A DNA stretch of 64,000 bases, from assembly GCA_022559845.1 (NCBI GenBank), contig CM040121.1, positions 569,830,140-569,894,139 on the forward strand, read 5' to 3'. Below are positions 33,799 through 46,033 of this stretch, piece by piece. The position numbers and the translations under genes were made by a program. The stretch's first letter is position 1. Every line of letters begins with the position of its first letter. The notes beneath the pieces are model-generated. The model was not told the origin of the DNA. It saw only the letters and a program-made list of their open reading frames with translations, and searched no databases. This DNA is from Amorphophallus konjac. Lineage: Eukaryota; Streptophyta; Magnoliopsida; Alismatales; Araceae.

Positions 33799-34035
33799 CA
33801 TGGTTTATCAAATCGAGACGGGACGGGTCGAAACGTCCATCCCGACGTAATCGAGATGTTATATATATACTTTAATTTTTTTTATAATAAATTAAATTTA
33901 TAGGTCGGTTGGTTAAGACTCTCATGGTTGATCATGAGGTCTTGGGTTCAAAATTATCTTTTGACGTTTTTTTGGTTCCCGTCCCATCCCGAGCCGTGAT
34001 CGAGATGACCGGTACGGTCGAGACGATAAATCCTG
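33799..34035. mobile_element. hAT-type MITE with tRNA-like insert, copy 1
   Basis: The left end reads ATGGTTTATCAAATCGAGAC and the right end, reversed, CAGGATTTATCGTCTCG. The flanks share AGTGATA (33792-33798 and 34036-34042), close to the 8-bp duplication of hAT elements. Inside, at 33901-33955, lies GGTTGGTTAAGACTCTCATG and GGTCTTGGGTTCAAA, resembling tRNA A and B boxes. Confidence 0.6.
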
Positions 34036-36462
34036 AGTGATAGTATGACTTGTAGATACCATCTTTTTGGCAAAAAATTGGCAGTGAAACTAAACGAGTC
34101 GTAAGACTCGTAACAAGATTTACGGTATGTCTGGAATCTATTTGCTTTAGAAGGACAAGTGAGAAGTAAATTAAAGGACCCAACAACCAATCTTTATAAG
34201 CCGAGTTGAGAGCCCAGTTAGAAGCCCAAGAGCAAAGCCCATTAGGCCTTTTAAGTCCATTGGTAGGGCTCATCCACAGGGTAGAACCTGAGTTTTTAAG
34301 AACAGTTCCCTCGTAACCAGCACAACTTTTAGTAGAATGATCCATTCGAAAGATTATTAAGCCGTCTGTAAGCTTCACGTTGACATTTTCCATATCAGGT
34401 CATCAAGTGGGTGGAAATTTAGAAATTACATTGACTGGTCTGAAACAAGTTCCAAGAATTACATGTTTATGTCATTGCATGTTTACTTATTCTGCATCGG
34501 CTAATTTGGTGTCGAGGGTGAAGGGCATCTGTCCATCCAATTGGCAAACCATTAGAGTGGGTGAGAGCCTATAAAAGTGGGGATTTTCCCAATTTTCTGG
34601 ATTTCGTTAGCACCCACCTTGGAGAGTTGGAGAGAAAAAGAGGAGAGCAAGGATGGTTAACGTGGTTCTACGATGAAATTTTGATTTGTCTAATGATTGG
34701 AGTGGGATATTGACATCAGATCTTATGCCATTGACCAAGATCTTAGTGCCTTCACATATGCACTAATTCCTTTTTTTTTTTCTAGAAACAACAGAAGGCC
34801 GTCGTTACTTTTTTTTTTAGTTTTCGTTTTTAGGTCATTAATTAGTGATGATCACAGCCATCATTAATTTTTATTTTTTTGTTAAATTGTCACTAATGCT
34901 CTTTTTTTTTTTTTGAGCCGTTGCCACTAACAATCATTCGCAATGGCTCCCGTCAGTGAGGTGCACGCTCTTTAATAATTGTCTTGAAAGGAATCTAAGG
35001 TGAGGAAGAGCAGGAGGAGGTCGTGACGTGGACTGATCTGGTATGTTGCTCAGTGACAATTATCTTTGTTTCATGCATGGTCACTATAACGGATGGATTT
35101 GCATTTATTCGACTTTCCTATCTTAGACACGTGTGTATGTGGTTATACATACACTTGTATATGTGTGCTTCATTTAAAATATTTTTTATTAAGTTAGAAA
35201 GTAAATAGGTTTATCCTTTATAATTTAATTTTTTGTGCTCGTGAACTGTTTGCAAATTAGTGGTTATTAGTGATGATCACAAGCCATCATTAGTTTCATT
35301 AAAAATCATTCACAATGGCTCCTGTTAGCCATCATAAAAAAACTGAGTAATTTTTTGATAGTTACTTTTTTTTTAATTTAGAGACCTTCTATTCGAGACC
35401 TTCTCAAATAGAGTGGGACGACGAACCAACTACATTAGACATATAGTTCACCCTCCCTCCCTCCCCCCCACCCCCCAAAAAAAAAAAAAAAAAAAAACTT
35501 CTTCGTGTCTCATTTGAACATAGTACAATTGTAATATAATAATAGTTTTGTTACTAATGGTCTTTCCTTTCATTGGATCAACGGTGAAGGGTGTTTGAGG
35601 GGTAAGAGGACATGGAGTGAAGAAGGCACCATGTGTAGCAACAGGGACCTTTTAGACTTTGACACTTCTAAGTTTGAATTCTGAAGCGAAGGCGGGCTTC
35701 CTGCCGTCTTCCTTGGACGGCGATCGAGCTACCAGCGGAGGCGGAAGAACTTTATTGTCATGCAGACTAGCCAACACCTTTTAATTTCATATTTATGAAG
35801 GGTCCCTTTCACATTCAGTTCGCCCTCGATTCGGGATTAAAGAGAGTCGGGTTAAAGATAAGTGGATTTATTTTATTTATTTTTATTTTGATATGACATC
35901 AGATTAAGTTATCTCACCGATAAAATTGAGATAAATTAATTCAACTTAAGTCAGATTAAATCATTTTTAAACGGATTATCCAAAGTCACTCCCGCTAAAA
36001 TAAAATGACTTAAGTTTGAATTAAATTAGTGATAATCCTACGATAAACTCTAAACAATGTGAGACTTAAAAGGTTGAAATGAAGTGGTTTATTCTAACAT
36101 ATTAGTAAGAAAATGATTTGGCAAGGCAAGGTATCTTGTTGCTAAGTTAGAATTTTCTAGAATAACTCATTCAAACAAAAGAGTAGAATCAGCTACAGAC
36201 CTCAGTTAATATAATCACAACAAATTTTCACAATAAAAAACTATAAAAATGAAGATGCCTTGAATATTAATTGCCCTATTCAATTTTCAAAGAGGTCCAA
36301 GAGTACTACTTTTCAGAGGGTTTTCTAATTCCTACACATTTTGACGGCTGTGTGTGAACAGCTCGATGCTCGAAGCTAACCGCGTGTATCGCTTGCCGCT
36401 TCTTCCTCACAAACAGGTGGGTGGGGGGGCAGACGGGCAGCAGTGAAATATGAATATTTTTT
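34036..36462. other. AT-rich DNA with a duplicated segment
   Basis: No gene is recognised. AGTGATGATCACA(A)GCCATCAT and ATCATTC(G/A)CAATGGCTCC occur in the same order at about 34843-34950 and 35266-35325, 420 bp apart, so a transposon terminal or internal repeat is likely. An A-run with C-rich start lies near 35460-35500. Confidence 0.4.
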
Positions 36463-36840
36463 AAGAGTAAAACTGTATAATATCTAGAGTAATTACGTTA
36501 CGAATGTTGCACGTGTAATATTATTTATTTTTTTTAAAATTTTTAAGTGATCTTCAAATAAAATTAATTTGACGTGTCGATCACGCCATCGAATAATCTG
36601 ACGTGAATATTATATAAAAATAAAATTTTAATTTTATAAATAGTAAAAATAAATTAATTTCACTATTTATAGAGAGTAATTTTTTACGTGATTTTCACGT
36701 CACGTCATCTAGTGACGTGATCGATGACACGTCAAGGTCACATGACTCGAGAGACACTCAAAAAGTTATAAAAAATGAAAAAAATTACATACGAGACATC
36801 CCAAAATGTAATTATCGGTATTGCGCAAAACTTTACTCTT
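36463..36840. mobile_element. fold-back MITE, 378 bp
   Basis: The ends AAGAGTAAAACTGTATAATA and, reversed, AAGAGTAAAGTTTTGCGCAA are inverted repeats that continue inward (AGTAATTAC/GATAATTAC). A second inner pair is TTGACGTGTCGATCACG against CGTGATCGATGACACGTCAA. The whole unit can fold back. The target duplication is unclear (perhaps TTA). It encodes no protein. Confidence 0.65.
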
Positions 36841-37425
36841 TTATGAATGGTTATTTGGTTTTGAAATAGAATACCATCGCATGTTGATTTTAAAACTATT
36901 GTTCGCCTATGTTCACAATAGTAAATTGCTGAATTAAATGGTTTTAATGTTGCCGTTTTAAGTCCTTGATTTTTGTTTTCAATATATATACACCTCCGAA
37001 CTGAAAATCGAAATTCGGTTAAAAGGATGCCACGTGAATCCAGAAGATGCCTAACATTTATGGCACTCCGCGTGGAAGGAAAACACTGTAGACTAAACTA
37101 CGACACTCTTAAACATGCGAAATACATCCTTTTTTAGGATGTGGTATTATACATATTTTACGGTATTTTACCATGCGATACCTCAAACTAGTCCTTAGTG
37201 AGAAGAATTTGAACCTTTAACTTTTACAAGAGACCTCTTATTCGAAGATTTTTCTGTATGGTTAGAATTATTCTACATTTTGCAAGTATTCTAGTGGGGG
37301 GGGGGGGGGGGAGGGGTTCTCACTGCCTAGACAACTCCACAGATTCTGCCCTTTGGGAATTCCACTGTATTAGAAATAGATCTAGATAGACGTGCACACA
37401 CAGACACGTGATTGATGTGTTTAAC
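36841..37425. other. AT-rich DNA, no gene recognised
   Basis: The only notable item is a G homopolymer of about 17 near 37299-37316. No repeat or coding signal is evident. Confidence 0.35.
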
Positions 37426-38164
37426 TGTTGGAATTTGTGTTTTAAATTTTAAAAGATTTGAGTCTCTCTTTATATTATTTAGTCTCACATTGAAAAATGG
37501 AAAAAGTTTCCATTTGTTTTTAGTTGGGACTTGTGTCTTTATTGTGTATACCTTTGAGGAGACTATGGAGGTTGACCCGTTTGGGCTAGTGAGCTCCTTG
37601 GCCCACATCCTCTATTTCACACACGTGCGAATTGCATTGTCTTGCCGTGGTGTGATTCTTATTAGATTATTTTATTTTTCTTTTAGTTTATTTTGTGACC
37701 GTTTGACTACACGTCTCTTGGATTCTCTCCGCGTCTTTTCGGATTCCCTTCCTTGGGCGGTTGTGTGTGACTCGGTCTAGGGTCGCTTCCCAAGGGGGTA
37801 TATGACGAGGGTCATTTTCTGGGAGAGGCACGGTTTTCGGTTCTCTCTAACCCGAAAGCTATCTCTCACGAACTCCTCTCTCCCATCGTCTTCTTCCTCT
37901 TGCAAGAGCCGTCGGTCTTTGTGGTATTCGCCCCCGGCAACACGAGTTGGAGTGCACCTTCGCGTCGCCACCGATTCTGGGTCATCGTATCTTGGGGGAA
38001 GTTCCGTCGCGAAGCCTATCTGCACCGGAGTAGGGGCGGAACGACTCTAAAGAAAGCGAATACGCGCTTCGACCTGTGTTTGATCCTCTTGATCTTAATT
38101 CCCGTTGATTTCTGTGCTTCGATCTAGTAGAATATCTCTACCCGTGCAATACTATTTTCTATCA
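37426..38164 (+). mobile_element. probable solo LTR of copia type
   Basis: The segment begins TGTTGGAATTTGTG and ends near TTTTCTATCA. It has the usual order of copia LTRs: AT-rich U3, promoter-like area near 37660-37690, CT-rich leader with TCTTCTTCCTCTTGC near 37885, then sequence up to a CA end. No internal region, primer site or partner LTR adjoins it. The exact right edge and target duplication are not resolved. Frames inside show no protein homology that I recognise. Confidence 0.5.
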
Positions 38165-38688
38165 GCCACAACACAACAAGACTCAGTGATGAGTCACAAC
38201 ACACACCCACACAATATATAAATGTACGAATGATCACGGAAATAAATCAAAAGAAACTTAGCAAATTGCAAGTGGAGGAAAGTGGGATCCCCTCGAGCCT
38301 TGAATCTATGATGAGGCTTCGAAACAGAACAACTTCTTCTTAATGAGCAATGGTGCCTCCTTCTCGAGGGAGAGAAGGTCATGGAAGCACTCTTATTTGT
38401 AGTGCTTTAGAACCCTCGAGCCATAGTTTATGCAGACACCGAGTCATCTCCCAAAAATAGCAAGTGGATTCTACTCGACCTTCCCAATTCGGTATGGAAA
38501 TTGACTTTTTTGTTGTCGAAATAAAATGAATTGTAATTTTATTTATTTGATCAATCCCTTTTTGATTCAAAATATTTCAATTGGTACGCGCAAGAAATAG
38601 GCTGGAGATAAAATATTTATTTCTAATCGCAACTAAATCTTCAATTTTTGTATTAAAAGGGGGATTGAAGCCGGTGTCGACACCCTTA

Positions 38689-38925
38689 GTGCGCGTTTGT
38701 TTTGATTTTTAAGGGGTAGAGTTAGGAAGTCGCATCCTTTAAAATTTAAAATAAATGAGTCATTATCACGTCAATTTTTTTTTCAAAGACACTTTTTAAT
38801 TTTAAAAGATATAGAAATAAAAAAAATTATCTCTTAAAAAATCTCAAAAAAATACAAAAGAATTTCTTCTCTCTCTAGATACTTTTTCAAAAAAATAAAA
38901 CCCATACATCTTCCCAAATGCGTCC
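38689..38925. mobile_element. Tourist/PIF-Harbinger-type MITE, 237 bp
   Basis: The ends GTGCGCGTTTGTTTT and, reversed, GGACGCATTTGGGAA are imperfect inverted repeats. TTA flanks both sides (38686-38688 and 38926-38928). The centre is AT-rich and non-coding. Confidence 0.65.
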
Positions 38926-38928
38926 TTA

Positions 38929-40757
38929 ATCAGGGCGCCTACTTTCAGACACAGGTAGTGTCGACGCCCATAGGTGAGATGTCAATGCCACTTCTCATCT
39001 ACATGACAACATGATTCTTAGAACTTCACAAGTATCAATACCTTTTGCTAGGGCATCGATGACCCTGTTTTATGACTTATTGGAAGAGTTTTGATGTTGA
39101 CACATCTTCGCTGGATGTCGACACCCCTTGTGTAAGGTGTGCTTGTTAGATTAACTTTCTTGAGATTTCTTCAACCTTGTGTTGTATTGGTCTTGTAGTC
39201 ATCTTTGACAGGATGTTCCCCCTCCTCCGGATCTTGCTCGTCCCTTGTATCCTCATATTATGTTCTTTTTCTTTCTGCACTTCTTAATGGAAAATCGCTT
39301 GTCTGACACGTCTTATCCATTCCGTAACGAAGGGATGAACGGACTCCCTCATTTATCACCTTACAAATATTATCTTTGAGTTAAAAAAAAATCTATAATC
39401 ATCAAAGTTACTAGGGAATATAGCTGATAACTTCGTACGAATGAGATGCGGAGATCCTCTTTCTCACTTCAGTTATTACATTGGGTGGAAAGTGAAATCC
39501 GATCATAAAGCATGTCACAAACTTCTCAATAGCTTTACGCAATTAGGTTGGTTGGTTGACGATTCCTAGCCAAGAGCATTATTTAAAACTCAAGGCTATT
39601 ATGTGATGGTAGATATCCGTACTCATGACTATTGAACTTTCAAAACAGGTCGACTCTTTTAATCTCCACAAAACTTACTGAAGAGGCAACTAGTATAATC
39701 ACTTTCCACATGCCTTGTACTACTGCATTCTTGTTTTTCTTTATCCTTTCGAAACTAGCAGGTCTACACTTTCACCGTCTTAAAAATTTTGACATCTAAC
39801 TTAACCAGGAAGTAGTGTTTATCATGGCTAGCAGTGTTGTTGGGTTGGGTCGACCTAGTTCCTCGGCGACATGGTACAACACTGACTATGTAGCACCCGA
39901 TTCACTCGAGAGGAATAAACACCCCCGACTCATGTGAATAGTACCACAGCCTCCCACTCAACCCTTCCTCCCTCGCCCTCTACCCTTGCCTCCGGCGTCC
40001 CCCTCGGTCTCGCTGTATCCTGCTACGGCGAATGTGCCATCTCTCACTGATGCGATTGCGAACCCTTTCCCGACTTCTTCTCAAGTTATTGTCATCTCCA
40101 TCGCCATTGATTGCTCTGTTGTGCTTGCACCTTGTTCATTCGACGTGGATGGAACATGAGGGAGGATTACGGCATGCTATACCTATGCATCAACATGCCA
40201 GGGCTGGGGAAGAAGCACGGGCAGAACACACGGGTGATAATCCCCGACCTCTCTTTCTCTCTTCCTCTGCTACAATCGTCGTTGTCTCCCGCCCTTCCCC
40301 CCTCCGTCACCACTGTCGCCCCCTCTACCATGACCGTGACCACTACCGTGCTGGTGGCCCCCTAACCCGACATTCGCCAAGTACGATATTGGTTGGTCGA
40401 CTTGCATCTATACGATTTAGATCAACGAACCATGATACATATGCTGTATCGTGAATCAGTAAAGATTGGATGACATGGGGATCAAATACTCGTTATAGTT
40501 TTGTAAGGGGATCAAATCAGATCTTTCATGTTACTCGAAAGTCGAGCAATTGTATGAAATGTTCAGCCATCTTCACTTCTTAATAGGAGAAATGGTGTAT
40601 CATATTTTATGTTTTTGTTTTGCCACTCTCATTTCAGTAAGTTTGGTAAGTTCACTTTTCTCGTCATCCGATCTTAAAATCAGATGATAAAAAAAAGTGT
40701 TATAAAAAAGTGACGTGCGTGCACCGATGGATGACTGCCATGTGTTCACACTCTCGC
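38929..40757. other. unassigned DNA between MITEs
   Basis: GTGTCGACACC-type words occur at about 38674 (left of the MITE), 38970 and 39115, suggesting that one LTR or other repeat was split by the MITE at 38689. A C-rich stretch at 39960-40370 produces the 140-codon frame at 40032, which I regard as chance. No gene is recognised. Confidence 0.4.
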
Positions 40758-40760
40758 TAA

Positions 40761-41003
40761 AGTCTCGTTTAAAAATTCAATAGGATTATACTTTTTTCAT
40801 AATCTTTAGAGTGAGAATAATCCAATGAAAAAAAGTTTTTGGAAGATTATGAAAAGTGGAGACTTTTCACCTAATCTCTCTCTAAAAAGTTAGATTATGA
40901 CTTTCGAATAATATGACGTGACATTTAGACATTTGGTAGAGATTTGAATGGGTGAAGATTTCTAAGCCATAATCTATGACCTATTGAGTTCTCAAACGGG
41001 CCC
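40761..41003. mobile_element. Tourist/PIF-Harbinger-type MITE, 243 bp
   Basis: The left end AGTCTCGTTTAAAAATTCAA and right end, reversed, GGGCCCGTTTGAGAACTCAA share CGTTT(A/G)A(A/G)AA-TCAATAGG. TAA flanks both sides (40758-40760 and 41004-41006). It is non-coding. Confidence 0.72.
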
Positions 41004-41039
41004 TAAATCAAGGTTTTCGATCGTGTTTCAATATTTTGA

Positions 41040-42000
41040 AATTGTAATAATGGCGGGCTGACGTCAGTGTATCTTCACCCTTTCATGACGCCGCAATTCG
41101 CTCCACTTTCCCATAACAGCTGCAGCTTCAACTATCACGCTAGGTTGTGAAGTCTTATCAGAGACATGATGCCGGTCAACCGTGACATCCCTCTCCGACT
41201 TTCACCTATAAATGGGGGATCTCAATGGCCTCCTCTCGGTATGCAAGAAGGGAAAGGAACCACCCTAAAAAAAGAAAGAAGGTGGACTCCGTAGGAGGAG
41301 GAGGGGGAAGATCGCCCTAAGCCACCGTCATCATACGAGCCCTCTCGGGACCTCTCCCTACTAGTCGTCGACATAGCCCGACGAAGGGCGTCTTCACCCT
41401 GGTTGCTATCGGCTCCTACAATAGCACCAGTGCCTAGCGGCCCTCAAACCACAGCCGCCCTCCGCTCATGTGTGGCTCAGGCACATTCGACCTCCTGTCA
41501 TCCCCGGCAACAACACCAGGGTGCCAATACCATGACCACCTCCAGCCTATGCCGTGTTGCTCACCCAGAGCATAGCCCAAAGCATTGACCTCAGCCGGCG
41601 GGCACAGCAGTCCCGGTCCAGCACTGCAAGGCAGCTCCGCCACCCTACTGCTCGCCCTGGCAACCTCCAACACACCCCGACGGCCTGTTGCACGTCACGA
41701 CAACCTCCGGGCCTCCTATCACACCCCAATGCACTCCGTCCTCCACTATGGCTGCCTACGACATTCTTAACCACAACCACATCTCGCCACCTCCAGCATC
41801 CTCGACCTCAGTCACATCTAGCTCACCCAACCACAGCCGCCTTTGGCTACTCTTGCCACCTCCGGCCTCCACGTTCAGGTCACTCTTCACCCTTTACTTT
41901 TGAGAGCACTCCCTCCTTTTACTTACATGTTTACTGCCTTAAGTATCGAAGAGTTCTCCCAGAATCCATAATCCTCGATAAGAACTTCTCTTCTTGTGCA
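41040..42000 (+). other. LTR-like promoter and leader region, unclassified
   Basis: TATAAAT at 41207-41213 sits in CACCTATAAATGGGGGATC, followed by a purine tract (GGAGGAGGAGGGGG at 41299) and 700 bp of GC-rich sequence without a sustained single frame. The layout resembles gypsy LTRs of the Tat group, but no partner LTR, primer site or boundaries are seen. The 150-codon frame at 41554 is rich in Pro, Ser and Thr and overlaps others, so I do not call it a gene. Confidence 0.35.
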
Positions 42001-42099
42001 GGATAGATCGGTTCAGACACTGGGTGCGAGGACGCCTCCACCAACACTTGCTCAAATGCTCGTAATGGCTCTCTACTATCCCTGACCTTTTACTTGGTT

Positions 42100-42860
42100 C
42101 CATTAACTAAATATAAGTGTAGCAGCATACGCAACAAAAAAGGTGACACAGAGTGTGACACCTATTTAGAGTGTGTGGAGCCTGATTTTGGATCATGGAA
42201 GCACTGAAGACTCGAAAGCAGTGGACTAGATGGTGGACTTAGCGGTGGATCTCCTTTTGCAGTATGTTTTGAGAAGAAACTGGTCAAGAAAAGCTGTCAA
42301 GACCTCTTTTGTCGACACGGTCGACCTCGTTCGTCGAAATGGTCGACCATTTCTGGTCCGATGTGAGTCTAATTTAAAGGATAGTTTCGTATTTTGTCTC
42401 GAAATCCAGTGCAACCCTAACTACTTGTATAAGTAGAGTTGGTGGCTTCTCAATGAGACGTGGAGGGCGTTGTATAACTCAAAGGTGAGTCTTGGGTGTG
42501 CTCTTCCTCTCTCTCGCTTTTGTATGATCTCTGCATGATAGATTTGTGTGCGGCTTCGTGATTTTTCTCAATCTTGATCAAGCTTCCCACATCGTAAATC
42601 TTTTATGTCTCTGTGTGATCGCATCTTGTTCTATCGTCCTCTTCTCTTTGTTCCTCTGCTCCTTGCAATCCCCAACGAACACCCTCACATTTCTCCTCTA
42701 ATAATGAGACCCCATCAAATGTATTGACTGAGGCGCTAGCATCATCCTATTCGATCCCTCTCGGAAAGGGCCACCGTCCGTAGAGCTCAGTTTTAGAGAG
42801 TTAGGCCTTCTGTTGTTGTTCCACCCTATTGTCGATGTGTGTGCATTATTTTTCCATCTA
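42100..42860 (+). other. copia-LTR-like remnant
   Basis: The segment holds a palindromic ATGGTCGACCAT at about 42340, CTTGTATAAGTAGAG near 42426 and a CT-rich leader with TTGATCAAGCTTCCCAC. This resembles the copia LTRs elsewhere in the window in style but not by direct alignment. No boundaries are visible. Confidence 0.3.
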
Positions 42861-43929
42861 TAAAAAATAGAGCAGGTGAGCAGAGCTAACCAAGAAAATG
42901 AGTTTTGGAAAAAAACAAAGATAGCCCTGTTGGGAGCTACCCTTTAATTCAGCACAACAATTTTGATGCTTTCCTTTTACTTCAATTTTTTTTTGACAAG
43001 TTTAATCATGCAAAGAAGCATGCAGGCAGCTTGCTAGGCTGTCCTTCCAATTAGCCCAAACTAGTCAAGAGGAATCACATGACGTTGAAAACAACGGATT
43101 GCTAATATGTACATTTCATCGTTTTAATCTTTCACACCCTATATTCCATGATACGATTCTATTTTTCACTCTTAATTACCGGTTTACATGGAAAAAAAAT
43201 AGTAGCTTTCGATCGTGTGAATGTAATTCCAACACAAAAATCCAACGAATAGCCAACTGATTAACATGTGAATTAATCCACAGATTAGAATGTATGTGAA
43301 ATGCCTCCAATCATGAGAGATCGAATTTGATGGGAGTGTGTGCAAATTAATAGATAATCATCATGTATCACTTAAACATGCTTGAAATGTTCAGACAAGC
43401 GCTCGTATGTTCCAGAAGCAAGAGAACAAGGGACGCTGGCTTCACATTGGTGAGATGCAGATGGATTGGTTTTTGGCACCACATTTTTGACAGCTTTCCT
43501 CATGATTGCAATTGGATTAGAACGGAGTTCGGGAAGTAGTGGAAAAGATCACCACCCACTACATTTTTTTGACGGCTTTCCTCACGGCTTTTGGCACTGC
43601 TCACTTGTCAGATTCTTTCCTTCTTCTTTGTTTTTTTTTAATAAAAAAAATCTTTGGCAATATAGTGGGGAGGACATTGTTTTATATTTTAGAGTAAAGA
43701 AGGGTAAAAAAAATCTCCTCTTTGCTTACCTGAAGCGGGATCGCAAATTAGACCGTGGAGTTTAATTAACGAGGTGAAAGTAACACACGCAATATAGATT
43801 TATGCTATCATTTACTAAACAAGATTGGGATGATAAATGTAAACCATACTTAGGAAAGTTAAAATCTGATGGCATAATATTTGACATTTCACGATATAAC
43901 TTGTCACATATCTAGATTCACGTTATAAC
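42861..43929. other. unassigned DNA
   Basis: A short direct repeat (ACATTTTTGACAGCTTTCCTC and ACATTTTTTTGACGGCTTTC) occurs at about 43482 and 43562. No gene is recognised. Confidence 0.35.
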
Positions 43930-44258
43930 TGTTGAATTTATAAAATCACAATGTTGAGATACACGGTCCAGAGTCATAAACACATGAATCATAATTCATT
44001 TAACTAAAACGGGACTATTATCTAAAGAATATGTCTAAATATTTCAACACTCTCCCTAACAGTCAAGATGTGTTGTGGACGTTAATTAGGTGGAGGTGAC
44101 GAGAGGAGTTGGACCCAAGACCATGCTCTGATATCCTGTTAAATCCATAAAATCACGGTATTGAGATACACAGGCCCAGTGTCATAAGTACATGAACCAT
44201 AACTCATTTAACCAATACGAGATTATTATCGATGGGACTGTGTCTAAATATTCCAATA
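43930..44258 (-). mobile_element. TRIM element, copy A
   Basis: Terminal repeats of about 120 bp (43930-44049 and 44137-44258) enclose only 87 bp. Flanks are a perfect duplication ATAAC (43925-43929 and 44259-44263). On the minus strand the primer site (44125-44136, GGATATCAGAGC) follows the LTR directly and is close to the tRNA-Met site. A purine tract with GGGAGAG precedes the other LTR at about 44050-44060. This is a terminal-repeat retrotransposon in miniature with no coding capacity. Confidence 0.88.
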
Positions 44259-46033
44259 ATAACCAGTTACTTAAAGATATGAGTTATAATCATAAAATTG
44301 GGGGGGGGGGGGGTCATGCCGGGTCATTTTGACTTGTTATTATAATTGGGTCGAGTTAGAGGGAAACATTTGATCTAAATCCATGAAAATCTGATTTAAT
44401 TCGTATTTTAGATCTTAACTCTAACCTAATTTATCTCGTTTTGATTCGGATGGCGTATGGGTCATGGCGTTATGCTCGAAGACTCGAAGTCGAGTCGAAT
44501 TGGCTTAAGGCCGAATAATATTAATTCAAGAGATTTCATTTATGACCCAACTCGACCATTTTTCTTGACGTGGGGTCCATATAATTCATCCCATGAACAC
44601 TAGTTAGACCAATGAACAAGCAGTTTGGCCGGTCAATTACACACCCTTGAGTACTTTCCCACCTCTATGTAAGATCTCACGGCAGTTGGCGCCACCTGGT
44701 GCTGTAAATGGAATCCGAAAATCTGAAATTTCAATCTAATTTTGACTATCTTTATAGGATTCACATGTATAAAAATGTCATTATTAATACCTATCGGAAT
44801 CAAAATTGAATATTCTGATAAGGTATCAGAATCAGAATTGAAAACTGCATGATCCGTATCATATTTTTTTATTCATGATTCTACTAATTTATTATTTTTT
44901 TTATAGCATACTAGATATCATGGAAACGATGAACATGATATTTTAATGTTTTACATCTTTTTATTACACATCAAACAACCCTTCACTCCGATAATAAAAT
45001 CATTAATGTTGTATATGTATGGTTTCACTACCTTTTTACCTCGCGGTTTCCTGTCCTTTAACTTGGCCTTCCGGGGCCTTCTAGTCACGTCGGGGTTGTG
45101 CGGCGGGCCCCACGACAGTGAATAGCACTTTAAATGCTTCTTAAATCTCCCTTTTCTTATTATTATTTTTTAATTCCCTCCCTGGTAGGTAATCCCACTT
45201 TAAGTGACGCGGACGCCACGGAAGACGGGAACCGGTCCGTTTGACGGCCTGGACAAGGTGCACCGTCACAGCATTGCATCCGCACTCGCGGTGCAACTAG
45301 TCTGAACTGCTACCAACAAATCTAACCGAATCCAAATCATTTAAGTAGAGTAATGTTATAATATTACCAATTTTTAATTTTTAATTTTTTCCATCATCTA
45401 ATTTTGCGAATAAAATGATGATAATAAAATGTGTGACAAATCTAAGATATTAACGAACATGTTGTGGTTTAGAACAGCATGCACGAAAAAGGAGGTTTGA
45501 ACACTTGATCCGTGGATAGGGGATTAGTTTAGATGATTTAAATAGATCACGGACTCTATACTAAAAAAGTTTATTAATTAATAAAAAATTAATGAATTTC
45601 AACATTAATTAACATTCTCATTGGTTGGATTTGGATGGGTTTCTCCGCACGTAGATTTAGTTGACATCTACGGTATTAGCTCAATTGGATTTTTATTTAA
45701 ATTCCAGCAGATAGAGATGTTTTGGTGTCTGACATGGTAAATCATTCGATCGAACTCATCACCAGTTCTTCAAATTAGTTTAGAACAATAAAAAAAATTC
45801 TAAAAATGTAAATTTACTGGGAAAGAGAAGTGGGGGGCGGGAGAGGGGGGCCCGCCATGGTACAGTGGTGCTACAATTCTTCCTAATTGTAGGCCTCGTC
45901 TGAGATTTCTATATGACACCCGTTGCCCCTGTCGGGGAGAAAAACCTCCTCCAATGGCGGGGGAGAAGGAGAAAGGGGAGAGCCCGGGATCGCAGACGGC
46001 GGTGGGGGAGTTGCTGCGGCCGTGACGACGACG
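44259..46033. other. upstream region of the host gene, no further gene
   Basis: A G homopolymer of about 14 lies near 44300. The DNA is AT-rich to about 45000, then mixed. I find no clear TATA box close to the gene; a GA/GC-rich patch (45830-45855) precedes it by about 180 bp. Confidence 0.4.

Noticed and set aside
33901..33955. Possible tRNA gene
   Set aside because: Only A and B box resemblance; no acceptor stem or anticodon arm can be drawn. Kept as a tRNA-like module of the MITE.
33932..34393. 153-codon minus ORF
   Set aside because: Begins in the MITE flank and runs through AT-rich DNA without any known motif; likely chance.
41554..42006. 150-codon Pro/Ser/Thr-rich plus ORF
   Set aside because: Overlaps two other open frames and minus frames in GC-rich LTR-like DNA; no motif.
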